Source: Pollenia angustigena
Taxonomy: Eukaryota > Arthropoda > Insecta > Diptera > Polleniidae
Assembly (NCBI GenBank): GCA_930367215.1
Contig: OV884058.1
Location: 214,252,208-214,316,207, forward strand
Reading direction: 5' to 3'
Length of the DNA stretch: 64,000 nucleotides
Shown here: piece by piece, positions 45,263 through 57,299 of the stretch
How positions within the stretch are numbered: position 1 is the stretch's first letter
Layout: the number at the start of each line of letters is the position of its first letter
The notes under the pieces: generated by a model
What the model was told of the DNA's origin: nothing
Seen by the model: the letters and a program-made list of their open reading frames with translations, nothing else
Database searches by the model: none
Translations under genes and position numbers: made by a program

Positions 45263-45895
45263 AGGCGCCCGTACACGACATGTATTTGTCATCTGACATG
45301 TCAAATTTTCAAGTCACATGTAATTGTTCATGTCTGTCAAAATTGCTGTTTTACATAAGGTTTATAATATTCGGTCACAAACGTACATGTAATTTGCTTC
45401 TGACATTGTCTCTGTTTTTTTCGCATTGTTATTGCAGAAACCAAAGTAGTTCTCGGTTTCAAAATAGCTTGCTGCCGCCACGAAAATATTTATTTGCGCC
45501 GTAAAATAATTTAGCCATCTTACCATTTTTTCTTTTATTTTAAAGATACCAATTTAGAATTTTATTATTAAACGGTTTTTATGTATATATTTACATAAAT
45601 TCTATTCAATGGTGAGATGAGCATACATATCTTGGTATTGTAAAATATTAACTTCAGCCGGCTAATGATTCCGTCAATAGTTGACGCCGCTGCCAGTTTC
45701 TTCCCGGCATAGATTTCTGATGTCAGATGGTTTGTCAGAAGAAAATAGAGCACGCTCTAATTGAAATTTTGTCAGATGACTTTGCGTCTGACTTTTACAG
45801 AAGCAAAGTTAAAAAGGTAACACACGACATGTATGTGTTTTGCAGTGGGAAATTTGACATGTCAGATGACAAAAACATGTCGTCTATATGCTCCT
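45263..45895. mobile_element. PIF/Harbinger-like MITE
   Basis: TIRs of about 45 bases (AGGCGCCCGTACACGACATG... and AGGAGCATATAGACGACATG... as complement) share GTCATCTGACATGTCAAATTT, with TTA on both sides (45260-45262, 45896-45898). CATGT/ACATG and GTCAGATG motifs recur. Non-coding, 633 bases. Confidence 0.8.
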
Positions 45896-46113
45896 TTATA
45901 TATCATACTTGATCAACAAGAGGGTATTAACTCAAAATTTTAATTCTTTAAGTTTTTAGAAGAAATCGACACGTAATATCGTGTTATATTGTCGCAGTTT
46001 TCCCATTAAAAAATTGTATCACGTTGCGAAGCACTAATGTTACATTTAAAAAATAACCGCACAATTATGCGCTACGCAAAAAGACATACAAGAATGCAAC
46101 AACTTTTATAAAA

Positions 46114-47603
46114 ACAAGTTAGAGTGCTATATTCGGCTGTGCCGAATCTTTAATACCCTCCACCGACAGTTCGAGTGTTTAAGGAGTAATATCTGTATGA
46201 TATCTATTTATTATTATTATCTTAAACTGTGACGATTTGTTATTAATTATGGTTTTGGGTGTACTAAACTGTTTTCCGGTAGTAGGGTTTATATGGGGCC
46301 AAGGGTAAATTATAGACCGATCATCACGAAATTTCACAGCGTCATTTCTAGTCCTTTAAAACTATGTCGTACCAAATTTTGTTACGCTAGCGTTATTTTT
46401 TACGGTTTTAGGCGTACAAAACTGTTTTCCGGGAGTATTGTTTATATGGGGCTTAGGGTAAATTACACTGGCTTACAGCCAAAAAATACCAAGAACACCA
46501 TATGCCTAGATAAGTTAATTGGGACCTCCTGAACACGAAAACCGATGTAATTTTTTTTCCTAAGTACCGTTTTTTAAATAACGGTACTTTTTTCGGTGTA
46601 AGGTCCCACTCAAACCCTTGAGGAGCCCAACCAAAAAGTTTTAACGTATTTAAAAAACACGGAATTTTATATGAGATGAAAATATTGTCGTTCCACAAAA
46701 TCCTTAATAAAAACTTTATTTTTCATCCGATTTCAAATTACGCTTAAAATGTTGGTAATTAAATATACTATTTGGTTAAAAAATAAAACATTCCAAATAT
46801 TTATATAACGTAGCAAAAAAACGAAATAAAAATGAAAAATTTTGAAAAAAAAAACGTGCCTTTGAGGTGTCATTACTCAGCCATTTCTTATCAGATAGGA
46901 ATTTGTAGCATATCGATGGAAAAGGCATTTAATTACCTTTCCAACGATATGCCATTTATTTCCATCCATTTCCATTTATTTTGGTTGGGCTCCACAAGGG
47001 CTTAAGTGGGACCATACGCCGAAAAACACAAAAGTACCGTTATCTAAAAAACGGTACTTAGGAAAAAAAAATTACAGCGGTTTTCATGTTCAGGAGGTAC
47101 CAATTAACTTTTCTAGGCATGTGGCGTTCTTGGTACTTTTCCAAATTAATAATTTGTAAAGCAGTGTTATGGACGGATCTTCGCAAAATTTAACAGCGTG
47201 ATTTCCAGTCAAATTAAACAAATTTTTTCAAAATCTTATCTCATTCCCTGCCTTGTTCAAGCATTTATGTTATTTTTTGTAACAAAATTATCAATTTTTT
47301 TAGGTGGTGGTTCCACATTTTGATTCATAGCTCTGGTCCTACTGAAACGATTTTGCTGGATTTCAATCCCAAACTGCTTAGGATAACTACAAGCAATTTG
47401 GCACCAAGTTTGTTAATTTCTTTTGAGTTGTTCGAAAGTGAGCGTGTTTTCAACAGACGGACATGGCTAAATCGAATTAGAACTACTCAAGGACCCAGAA
47501 TATATATACTTTATGGGGTCTGAGATGAATAATAAAAAAGTTTAGCTCGGAATGACAAACTTAATATACCCTCTTCACAACTAATTGTGGTGGAGGGTAT
47601 AAA
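46114..47603 (+). mobile_element. ATACCC-family element, copy C
   Basis: Start ACAAGTTAGAGTGCTATATT with the CGGCTGTGCCG hairpin and ATACCCTCCACC; end GGTGGAGGGTATAA. TATAAAA is found at both junctions, but the right copy may belong to the element. It interrupts the CCCAATAAAAAAT MITE and carries a large inverted repeat (46487-47138). Repeated TTTATATGGGGC..AGGGTAAATTA text at 46290 and 46440 is an internal duplication. Confidence 0.75.
46487..47138. mobile_element. Inverted-repeat element with 150-base arms
   Basis: Arms 46487-46636 and 46979-47138 are inverted and roughly 90 percent alike, holding GTTAATTGGGACCTCCTGAA, the palindrome TACCGTTTTTTAAATAACGGTA and GAGCCCAACCAAAA. The loop is about 340 bases. 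Minus-strand frames here simply read through the hairpin. It may be a MITE nested in copy C. Confidence 0.75.
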
Positions 47604-47885
47604 AAGAACTTTTCAAGTGCATCGGCATTCCCTTACTTCGAAGCAGGTTTGTAAGGGAGAGTACTAAAAAATAACTGTATCAAAACATTCAGTGTGTAAA
47701 GCTGTTCGTTACATCCAACAATTTTTATATGCACTGAATAATGCGCTTTAAGTGTCGAAATGTATTGCTTCAAAATGGGAACTCGCCATATAAAATTCAT
47801 GTCTTCCGTAAGCGCAATGGTAAGCGACACGTTTATGTTTCTCCCTTACAAACCTGCTTCGTTGGTAGCTCCATTTTTTATTGGG

Positions 47886-49020
47886 TAGTAATGAAACGGC
47901 TGCTTAAAAAATTATTTTTCATATGCCTTTTATGTAAAATTAAAAATGATTTTGCTTCTACTGAAAATTTTTAAATTCTGAGTGGATACCCTCTGGTTAA
48001 TTAAGTGTGATATGAATATTTTAAGACAAATTTAGTTTTTGACAAAAGTACCTTTCAGAAATATGTAGTGTAGTACCTTCTTGAAAAAATTAAAATAGAA
48101 CTTGTGTGATTAGTACAGTGACCATCTCACAGAAAAAATGTTCACCAAATTTTTTTTTAATTAATTCAATAATGCTGTTTCAAACAATTTTTTTAATTGT
48201 TACAAATAATTTGCCTTAATTGAAAATAAAAGTTATAATGTTTGTGTGTATATTTGCAAATATGAAAACAAACACACAAGCTTTAAAATATTCAAAACTT
48301 TCAAACAATTTTTTAATTGTTTCAATTAACTGTGTTGATTAAAAACATATTTTAATTGGTTTTTACATTTTATTTAGCCTCTTTTGCTGGTGGTCACATA
48401 TCAATTAAACCTATTAATTGAAACTGAACAGCAAGAAAAGCTCAAACTTACAAATGTGTTAATTGATATGATCAATTTGTTTGCTGGCGGAAAATCAGTA
48501 CAGAATTTAATTAATAGTACAAATTTCTAACAAATACGTTAATTGAAGTTGGTTTTTTATTTTTTCTGTGCTGTTTTGTATTTTAGAGTTTTGTTCTGTG
48601 TGAATTTATTAAAAATCTTTAATTATTCTGTTTTTTATTTAATGTTCTGTACATATTTAATAAAATTATTAGTGCATATTTACCTACCCAATTTAAATGA
48701 AACTTGTAAAATCTTACTTTCTCGACAATCCAGGAAACTTTAATTAAAACAAGTCAAATAGTATAGTCGGTCAAGCCCGACCATTTGATACTTTACACCA
48801 CAGTATATAAAGACCAATTTTTGAGAGTGTACCCATGGACTGGCCAGAACAAATTTATGTTATGAGCAGCTAAAATCGCTTTTTATGCGCATAAAATATG
48901 CGCACAAAAAAATATGAGCAAAAAAATTTAAACAAAATTTGTTTAAACTTATTTATTAGAAAAAAAAAAAAATTAAAACAACAAAAAAAAAACTAAAAAG
49001 ATTTTGTTTGTAGTGCTTTA
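47886..49020. other. AT-rich DNA with repeat scraps
   Basis: TTAATTG/CAATTAA motifs are frequent at 48150-48550. ACAAGTCAAATAGTATAGTCGG at 48751 resembles the start of the ATACCC family. TTTTATGCGCATAAAATATG near 48882 resembles the GCATATTTT array at 59460. No TIR pair was confirmed. Confidence 0.4.
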
Positions 49021-49170
49021 TTCCCAATTTTTATTCTTGATAAAAACACTGAAAGTTATTGTTGGGGGTAAGCTAGTTTCTATGCGCATATCACTGGCAA
49101 ATATATTAGCATACAAAACATCAGAGTAAGTGAGAATTGCAAACCCTCAAAAAAGTCTTACACAGTACAA
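49021..49170 (+). repeat. Dispersed repeat (TATGCGCAT) copy 1
   Basis: TTATTGTTGGGGGTAAGC, TTTCTATGCGCAT, GAGAATTGCAAACCCTC and GTCTTACAC match 63045-63212, and partly 63640-63735. The family was not recognised. Confidence 0.65.
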
Positions 49171-49435
49171 CAAAATTCGGGTCATCGCCGCCAGCCTCAA
49201 TACTTACAACGCGAAGTGAAACTAGGCTATTTGACCAAATCTGCCAAAGGGTTTAGCTCGGGTTCCCGGAATATGGGACCCTAAAGTTTTTGAGTTTTTT
49301 GAAAAGGCGTTTGGTATAAGTCAAAAAAAAATACACTAAATGTACTTCCGAGCTAAAATGCTATTTCAGATGTCTTCAGTAGAATTGTATGGCGATTCTT
49401 TCTTTAAAATATATTAACCCTCTAATACTATGTTC

Positions 49436-49889
49436 ACACTTGGGTTCTTAAACGCGTTTAAGCAGCTCGAACGTGATTAAGCTCTAATCACTTCAAACTC
49501 GAGATGATTACCCATACATTGAAGTGATTTGTTAATCACTTCAAATTGACATGATTACAACTAAATCACTTCATAAACCACATAGAATCCACTGAACATA
49601 CCTTAAACTGAGTGTAATGTAGAATCGCTAACATGATCGTGTACAACCGGCCACGATTTCTGCTTAATGTTTTTATTTTTTTCTTTGAATAATTAATAAA
49701 TTTTCACGATTTCATCATTCAAATGATTAAAATAATCTTCTGATAAAATAAATATAATTTAGTTCGTTGTGTTTTTTTTTTCTTAATCATCTGTCATCTT
49801 AATCATCTCAAATGTAGTGTGAACGGCTTTGATTAACTTAATCAACATTTTGCTTAAACGCGTTTAAAACCCCAAATGTGAACATAGCA
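49436..49889. mobile_element. PIF/Harbinger-like MITE
   Basis: TACTATGTTCACACTTGGG at the left and CCCCAAATGTGAACATAGCA at the right are inverted, followed by AAACGCGTTTAAGC on both inner sides; TAA flanks both ends (49433-49435, 49890-49892). TAATCACTTCAA motifs recur. Non-coding, 454 bases. Confidence 0.75.
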
Positions 49890-49892
49890 TAA

Positions 49893-51350
49893 CACTCATT
49901 TTAAGGAGTCATTTTTGTCCTTTTATTAACTTCCACACAAAAGTATACTAAAACGGCACTTAAGAGTGTTAAAATGTTCAACGAATATTTTCTGCAACAC
50001 ATTTCACTAGAGGTCTTCTAAGACCAAAAAATCGTGCAATGTATGTAAAACGGATTTTCGAAATTCCGGGCCTTGAAATATTTGAATTTTTCGAAAACCT
50101 TGTAAGGGGGCTTTTATACGATGTCTTTTCAGACAATAGTCTCAGAGAAAATTCCATGATTTCAAGACACAGGCATTATCTGAGCTTTTATATTTGGTAA
50201 ATATGTTTTTTTTTAATGATACTGCATCACCATCGTTAATTCCTTTCACCTTAAATTGGTTAAAACGTTCATACAATACTACATTCAACCACTTTCTCCA
50301 CCTGTTTGTAATAGGCTGTGGATGAAGAAAAAAATCGGGATACTTCTCTAAATATCCAACAAACCGCGAGGTGCTTTGGAAAATATATTTTCCATTAGAA
50401 ATCAACAAATCAATATCATCACAGTTGCCTCTTTCCTCTTCTGCACCCCGAAGCATCACCAAATAAAACAAGTTTTGTTTTCAAAACATGCAACAAAAAA
50501 GTGCAATGTCAGCAATATATGCAACTGACGACAACAAATATGCATTTGCATTAAAATTCGGGCCTTGATTAAGAGGTTAAGACTCCTTTAGAAGATCTTT
50601 GTGCCGAATATTTTTTAGATGCCTTCGTCTTATTGCGATTGGTTCGTTTTTAAGTGATTTTAAGAAGGGGGTTTTTATGGGACATATGGTTTTATACTTT
50701 TTTTAAAAAACAAAACTTTTTAAAGTGCATTTAAAAAAAAAGTACATGCATACATATTTGAAACTTTTTTAAAAGTATTTTTTTAAATTGAATTTGCAAA
50801 AAGAACAAGATTTTTAAAAATAAAACCTTTTGATAAATGTTTTTTTTTAAGTACCATTTTTTCAACAGCCTTGCCCACGATGTCGGCTAGCTTGCATTTT
50901 CAACGTCAAACAGCTGATATGGGCCCCACTTGAAATTCTTTGCACGGAAAGTAGAACGAACGACAAACAAGCGAGCGATAAGGAAAGGAAACAGTTTTCA
51001 TACAAATTTGCAAGCGACTTTGAAATATTTTGCGTTCAAACATGTAAAAATCAGTCACTTGTGTTGGATTTTGCCGACAGAGGCATTTTTCAACACTAAC
51101 ACTACTATAAATATTTTATTAAAAATTTCTTAAAAACAACACCACAAATAAAATTTTTGCAAAATATATATATATGGTTTTTATATTTCTACAAAAAAAG
51201 ATTCTTTAAAAAAGCATTCTTTTCACAAAAATGTACTTTTTAACAACAAAAAAAGAACCTTTGTACCAAAAAAACCACACACAAACTTCCACTGTTTTTC
51301 ATTTCGTTCTTCTCAAATAATATAAAATGCAATTTTAACTTCAGCACACT
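49893..51350. other. Intergenic DNA with one coding-like remnant
   Basis: Apart from the frame at 50142-50471, there is an AAAACTTTTTAAA-type array around 50695-50860 similar to subterminal arrays elsewhere. No TIR pair was found. Confidence 0.4.
50142..50471 (-). pseudogene. Unrecognised 109-codon coding remnant
   Basis: The minus-strand frame opens with MFYLVMLRGAEEERG and has EKYPDFFLHPQPITNRWRKW, NVVLYERFNQFKVKG and SLKKNIFTKYKSSD. The balanced use of W, R, D and P and the near absence of low complexity suggest real past coding. It has no recognised catalytic motif. A transposon accessory protein or a fragment of an unknown gene are equally possible. Confidence 0.35.
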
Positions 51351-52702
51351 CCCTGCAAATAAAATTGGACCACCTGATCCATTTTGATAAAATGGACTAC
51401 TCCATGGACTGGTCCGATGTAGTGCAAGCATGGACCATGTCATTGTTAAAAAGTGTTTCGTTTTTTAACGACGTGCTTTCGTTTTTAAACGACTTCAAAA
51501 CTAATCCTCTTGAGTATACCATGAAGTAGTTTTAAATCTACTCCTTAGTGGTCCAAAGGTGGGTTATATAGTCCTCTCCTAGGACATCGTAATGTTAAAT
51601 AGGCCAGGTTTTTTCCATACGTTTGGGCTACTCTTGGACTACTCCTGGTCCCTTGTGGACTATTCTTTACGGCGGCATGAAATAACTCCCCACGAAATAA
51701 CTCCCCAAAAAAAATGAAATTACTCCCCAAAAAAATATACAGGAAACAACAACAACGTTTTTCGGGGACTTATTTCATTTTTTTAGGGACTTATTTCATT
51801 ATTAATTTTAGGGAGTTATTTCATATGAAATAACTCCCCAAAAATTTTAAATGAAATAAGTCCTCAAAAATTTTTTTGGGGAGTAATTTCATTTTTTTGG
51901 GGAGTTATTTCGTGGGGAGTTATTTCATGCCGCCGGTCAAGACAACTCTCTCATTTCAATTTTGAAGAACTTTTCCATTTTACATTGATTAATAGTTTTC
52001 TTATTTTTATAATTAAGAGGTAACGATTTTCCATTTTACTAAAGTTAAGTATTGAAATCTGGCTTCGCATACTAAAGTTTTTCTGCTTGGCGGCCTGGGG
52101 CCGCGCTTAGGGGTTTTTTCCTAAAGTAGGACGCGGCAGGTGGCTTCGCTGAATGAGTTTTTCTGCGTGCGTCACAAGAATAAAAAAATGTTTTTCAATG
52201 ATAACTAAGGATTTTCCCTTTTACAGAATGTTTACACCATGCGTAACAATATTCTGGAAAAATAAGGCTTTGCCTCTCATTTGGGAAAAAAAATATGGCT
52301 TTATCTCTCACTTCGCAAAATTGAGCAATAAAGCCATCATGGCCTTACCTCCCATGGTAAAAAAGCACCCCCCTATTTTGAATTGATTGGATGTTTTGAA
52401 TACTTTTTGGGGATTTATTTCATTTCAGGAAATGGGGACTTATTTCCAATGAAAAAACTCCCCAATTTTTAGGAATTTATTGATAAATTATTGGGGTTTT
52501 ATTTCATTTTAAGAATTGGGGAATTATTTCATATGAAACAAGTCCCCAAAGAAATGGGGTGTTATTTCATATTAGTTTGGGGAGTTACTTCATTCCTTTG
52601 GGGACTTATTTCATTTTATTTTTGGGGAGTTATTTCGTGGGGAGTTATTTCATGCCGCCATTCTTTACACGGGTGTTTAGACTGGTCCTATTATTTGAAG
52701 GG
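51351..52702. mobile_element. GGACCA-motif MITE, split copy
   Basis: The reverse-orientation copy of 21576-22001 begins CCCTGCAAATAAA and ends TTATTTGAAGGG. It is interrupted at 51671-52659 by the second GTTATTTCAT element. It has one rather than two of the 52-base units, so the tandem duplication in the other copy is derived or was lost here. Confidence 0.85.
51671..52659. mobile_element. GTTATTTCAT-array element with 9-base duplication
   Basis: Ends GGCGGCATGAAATAACTCCC and GGGAGTTATTTCATGCCGCC are perfect inverted repeats; ATTCTTTAC flanks both sides (51662-51670, 52660-52668), and the empty site is preserved in 21576-22001 as GTAAAGAGT-type text. Eleven copies of GGGGAGTTATTTCAT or close variants, on both strands, fill the first 264 bases. 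A second right-end copy at 51913-51934 makes 51671-51934 a complete smaller palindrome. Merlin, hAT or Mutator-like origin fits. Confidence 0.85.
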
Positions 52703-53398
52703 CTGATAAACATACACACACACACACAGCCATGCACAACAAGAGTATAAATGGTGGTGTTACCACGTATAGAAAAATCCTTTAGCGACCAGCCACAAAA
52801 ACGGAAACAAAGTGTACGAACTGGCATTGCAAATGGCATGTACAGCAGACGTAGTTGCTGTTGTTTTTTTATTCTTCATTGGTTCATTGTTGCTGTCGTG
52901 CTTGAATAATAGAAAAAACTTCACAATGAATTTAAGCTTTTGTTAAAAGTTAAAAACATTAATACGGTTGCATAAGCAGCCAACATGTAATAAACATTAA
53001 ACATTTCTTTATAATTTCTTAGTTGTTATTGTTCATTATCCATCGAGTGGTTTGTGTAAAGAAACATTTAACTGAGACGTTCAAACTACAAAAATGTTTT
53101 TTTCTTTCACTTAATAATATATTAGTTTTAAGCACGAAATTAAAAGGAAACAAGAAATTTTTATAACGAGTTCAAGAGATAAGTTTAATTAAAGTTTTGA
53201 AAAAAAAAGCATGGTTGTGGTTTTAAATGCGATTTGAAGATAGATAAAGGCTTATGAATAATAGAGTTTTTAATTTAAATGAAAATTTAATTGTAATAAA
53301 CTTTAGGAACATTGTTTAATATTACAATCTCTCCAATTTAGCCGCTTCAATTGACAAATAGTTTTGGAGTTACATTTTTATATTTATTGATCAAAGTA
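52703..53398. other. Intergenic DNA, nothing recognised
   Basis: A (CA)n run lies near 52711. No gene or element was identified. Confidence 0.4.
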
Positions 53399-53399
53399 C

Positions 53400-54942
53400 C
53401 AGATGTTGAACAAAAAAGTCAGGTTATTTGATGCAAGCAAAATTAATACATTAAAATCCATATAACATTAAAATTAGTTTTGTTTTTTGAAAATTAAAAA
53501 CACCACTTAATTAACAATACTTCTTACTTCAAAACTATTTATTTATTTATTTCATATTAGCTGATATCTTAAAGAAAAGTGAGAAAAACAAAAATAACTT
53601 AATTTTTAAATGAAGCAGCTTATTTGATGCAACAAATTGTGAATACAAATTTTTTAATGATATTTATATTTAATGTTTAAATTAGTATTTAGTATGATAA
53701 CAGTTTTGGTCTACAACTGCTTTTAGCCGATTTGGCATCGAGTCCACCAATTTTTGTGTGGTTTTGGTCGTTATTTTGTTCCACTCATTGATTAAAGCAC
53801 TTTACAACGTTTTCCAATAACGCACATAAATTTTCGATCACGTTCAAGTCCGGAGATTTTGCAGGTGGTTCCATTAAATGGGGACAGTTCCATATTAGCC
53901 ATGTTTGAATAACATTGGACTTGTGCTTGGGATCGTTATCTTGGTAAAAACCAAAATTTCTTCTTAGACCCAAATTTTCAGCACTTTGAATCAAATTTTC
54001 TTTGATGATGTTTAAATACATTGTTTTGTCAATATTTCCTTCAATAAAAACTAATTTACCAACACCCGCTGCGGCCATGCAAGCCCACACCATAATGCTT
54101 CCTCCTCCATGATTCATTGTGGCGCGAAGGTTTTTTGATTGCAGCTGAGTATTTGGCTTCCGCCAGACAAAGGACCTTCCACCTGACCCGAATGTATCAA
54201 ATTTCGATTCATCTGAAAATATGACCGTATTCCAGAACTCTGGCTCTTTGGAAATGTGGGTCTTTGCAAACGCTAATCGGGAACTTTTATTTCTTGGGCT
54301 AACAAAGGATTTCTTTAGTGGAACTCAACCATGAAAGTCATGTGAACGTAAAATGCGCCGAATGGTTCATGCACTACACATCTTTCAAAAATTAGACAAA
54401 ATCTTGTTAGGAGCAATTCTACCCTTGTATTCAATTCTATTCTCTTTTGAATAGCGCTCTATAACGTGCGGAACAGTAGATGAAAACAAATTTAATATTT
54501 CTCCTATTTTGCGCTGAGTTTCCCCACTTTTATAGTGATGAATTACCAACTTTCGGTGTTCTTTTGTTGTCCGCCGACCCATATTTAATAAAACCTGCTT
54601 ATAACTCTCAAACTCAAAAAGAATACTAAAGTTATGCAAACTTTAATAGAAAATGGCAAAATAATAAAAAATTGCATTTTATTTTTAAATGTAACGGTAA
54701 AATTACAGCTAAACCTTTCTTGCATCAAATAAGTTAAGCGATTAAAAAACAGTGTAATTTTTGTTATTGTTATTTTTCATATTAAACAAAAGAAAATATT
54801 ATATAACAAAAGAAGTTTTTTTAAGAGTCCATGCTGCCAATTAAGGTGATTTTTGTTTCTATTTAATATTCTTATTACTTTACGAGTTACACGGACTTAC
54901 GTTTTTTAGATTTGCTTGCATCAATTAAGCTGACAACCACTG
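53400..54942 (-). mobile_element. Tc1-like transposon
   Basis: Right end CACTG|TA and left TA|(C)CAGATGTTG give CAGT-type Tc1 ends with TA flanks. TTGATGCAAG occurs as outer (53423, 54912) and inner (53612, 54716) copies in inverted pairs, the IR/DR layout in which transposase binds twice per end. The minus strand encodes a transposase pseudogene (53785-54582). Confidence 0.85.
53785..54582 (-). pseudogene. Tc1-like DDE transposase pseudogene
   Basis: The minus strand starts MGRRTTKEHRKLVIHHYKSG with a paired-type HTH, RKIGEILNLFSSTV. Two stops interrupt near 54325-54385. Then FWNTVIFSDESKFDTFGSGG (first Asp), NHGGGSIMVWACM, FYQDNDPKHKS (second Asp) and KSPDLNVIENLCALL (Glu) follow. All three catalytic residues are present, so decay is recent compared with the mariner relics. 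Full length of the family is about 340 residues; about 265 codons are covered. Confidence 0.85.
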
Positions 54943-54944
54943 TA

Positions 54945-55332
54945 CATATGAGTACATATGAATAAGGCCGGCGATATTAAGGTATGTTCAGATCTAACAA
55001 ATATTTGACGGAAAAAAATTCAAAAAAAGCGTGACCAGTACTTAAGCTTTATTTTTAACAATTTCTCTTGATTTCCTAAACTTTATTTGTAAAAAGGTCT
55101 AAAAAATCTGCATTTGATATATTTGATAATGGAAAAAACTGATTTTGTATTTATGTGTTCTGCATATGTGTAAGAAGCAAATTTGAACGCTTATAACTCT
55201 AAAAATATTGAACAGATTTAAATAAAATATATATTCTGCACTTCTGTAAATAAATACCTCTCAAATGGTGTATATTTTGTTCAAATCGGTTGTCATACAG
55301 AGGAAGGATGTGTTCTTAACTGTTTTGCCTTT
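54945..55332. other. AT-rich spacer
   Basis: Nothing recognisable was found. Confidence 0.4.
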
Positions 55333-55824
55333 GCACACCCAGAGAAAAAACATGTTTAAATATGGTCACCTCCAACAAAACTATTTTTAAAGAATATTTT
55401 AAACATATTATGTTTCATTTAACCATAGTATTGTCACCGGCAACCATATTATGGTTGAATTAGTCCTCCATCAAGAAGCCACAACCATATTATGGTTGTC
55501 TCTAAACATGTTATGGTTAAAAATAACTTAAACATATTTAACACTTATAATAGCATGGTTGGTTTTCAACCATAGCATGTTGCTCTTCGACAAGACGAAA
55601 AAGGCATTATTAATTTTAAAACTTATTACTGTCATATTTTACCATAACATGTTTAGAGGCAATCATAATATGGTTGTGGCTTCTTGATTGAGGGCTAATT
55701 CAACCCTTATATGGTCGAAGGTGACAATAATATGGGAATATTAAAAATAACATGTTTACAATTTTCTTTAAAAATAGTTTTGTTGGAGGTGACCATATTT
55801 AAACATGTTTTTTCTCTGCGTGCA
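55333..55824. mobile_element. MITE with CAGAGAAAAAACATG ends
   Basis: TIRs begin TGCACxCAGAGAAAAAACAT and share AAATATGGTCACCTCCAACA and beyond for about 105 bases in inverse orientation. The interior repeats the palindrome ACCATATTATGGT. A related right end is at 12231-12253. Non-coding, 492 bases; target duplication not certain. Confidence 0.8.
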
Positions 55825-57299
55825 GATTTATATATAGATGTATGTAAACTTATTTCTAATTTTCCGCTAAATCATATTCAAATAAGCGCATTTATGCGCT
55901 TTGATTTCTAAATCCCTAAAGATAAGAATTCATTGGTTTTAAATTTTAATCCGTCTTTTGTTTTTTACATTTAAACCACTCAAGTAGATTAATATCAATG
56001 ACATTATGCATATTATATATATTTTTGTTTGTTTTATTGTTGTTTTTTATGTTTTTATTGCGAAAAGTATGTATGTATTTTGTTTTTGTTTACAAGGCTG
56101 TTATATCATTATTTAAACAACAACAACGACATCAGCAATGACAACTGAGATAATGACAAGCAAGTAACAATCTTACTGATAAATCTCTCATAAAGCTGAT
56201 GCACAAATACGATTGCATAAAAAGCCATTAGACTTGTATAAAACACATGTATGTGTAAGTTACTGTGTGCATGTAAATGAATGTCACCATCATCATCACT
56301 GCTACTATTTTTTAACTGTTGGTGATATTTCTATGACAGCCATTCTTTTTCCCCTCTCTCCATCTCTTACTTTTGGGATATTTTGTTCTGTTTAAACGAC
56401 CTTGATTTTGAATTTCTGGCGTCTATAAAATAAAAAACTATAAAAAGCGTAAAAACTAACAAGAAATGTAGAAAAAAATACAATTACAGAGGGGAAAGAA
56501 TAAAAGAAGCGATTACCTTGATTTTCGAATTATCAAGTACTTACACCACACATTCCACAAAGAAAGGGAAGTATGCCTTCATAAACAATTACAAATCTTG
56601 AAGGAGGCTTTTGGTGGTAACTTTCTTTAGAATTGTTCTCTAGGCAAATTTAATTTATAAACTTTTTTTATTAAAATATTTTCCAGAAATTATTTCGTTG
56701 ATATAAACGAGGCTTCTTAGTTTCTCATAAAAGCTCAACTATTTAAACAATCAAGTGGTTTTGTTTTTCTTATTTCTGCTTTATTATGAAGGTTATCTTT
56801 TCTTACGTTTAGTGCAAGCCAGAATGGCGCCAACAAAAAACTCAAAAAATTTGACACCCTACCAGAGAAATTAAGGGCGCAATTCACTTGGTTAAAAAAG
56901 ACCAATAAATGTTTGTGTAGTAAATACCAAAAAATAAATACAACGAAAATAAACACTAAACATCGCTCCTTAGTGTTCGGTTCAGTAGATTTGTGGAAAA
57001 CGTTAACGCTAATAGTGTTTGTGTAGTCAATCATTAAAAAAAAAAACGTTTACCTGTTTGTCATCTGTCGAACACAAAAATTGTACTGCTCTTTTCAAAT
57101 TCAACAAAAATATGAGGACATTTAATTCCATTCGGTTTTTTTTTAACCACTAACCTCATTGTGCTCGGTTCAGCTCATTAGTGTTCGTTCGTATCTGTTG
57201 TGCGTAGGGCCCTTTTGACTGGCAAAAAAAAACCAAAAATTTTTTATAAAAACAAAATACACACGCGAAAAAAACCAAAAGCCCGCCAAATAATTTTAC
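55825..57299. other. Intergenic DNA, nothing recognised
   Basis: AGTGTTCGGTTCAG-like text recurs around 56965-57190. Short frames have no domain. Confidence 0.4.

Larger units (their letters stand above)
46002..47885. mobile_element. CCCAATAAAAAAT MITE, copy 2, interrupted
   Basis: Left part 46002-46113 and right part 47604-47885 match 22898-23322 and its inner inverted GAAGCAGGTTTGTAAGGGAG. The middle is replaced by the ATACCC-family element copy C. Confidence 0.8.

Noticed and set aside
48118..48480. CACAGAAAAAATGTT MITE
   Set aside because: A left end resembling that of 7908-8750 exists, but no inverted right end was found.
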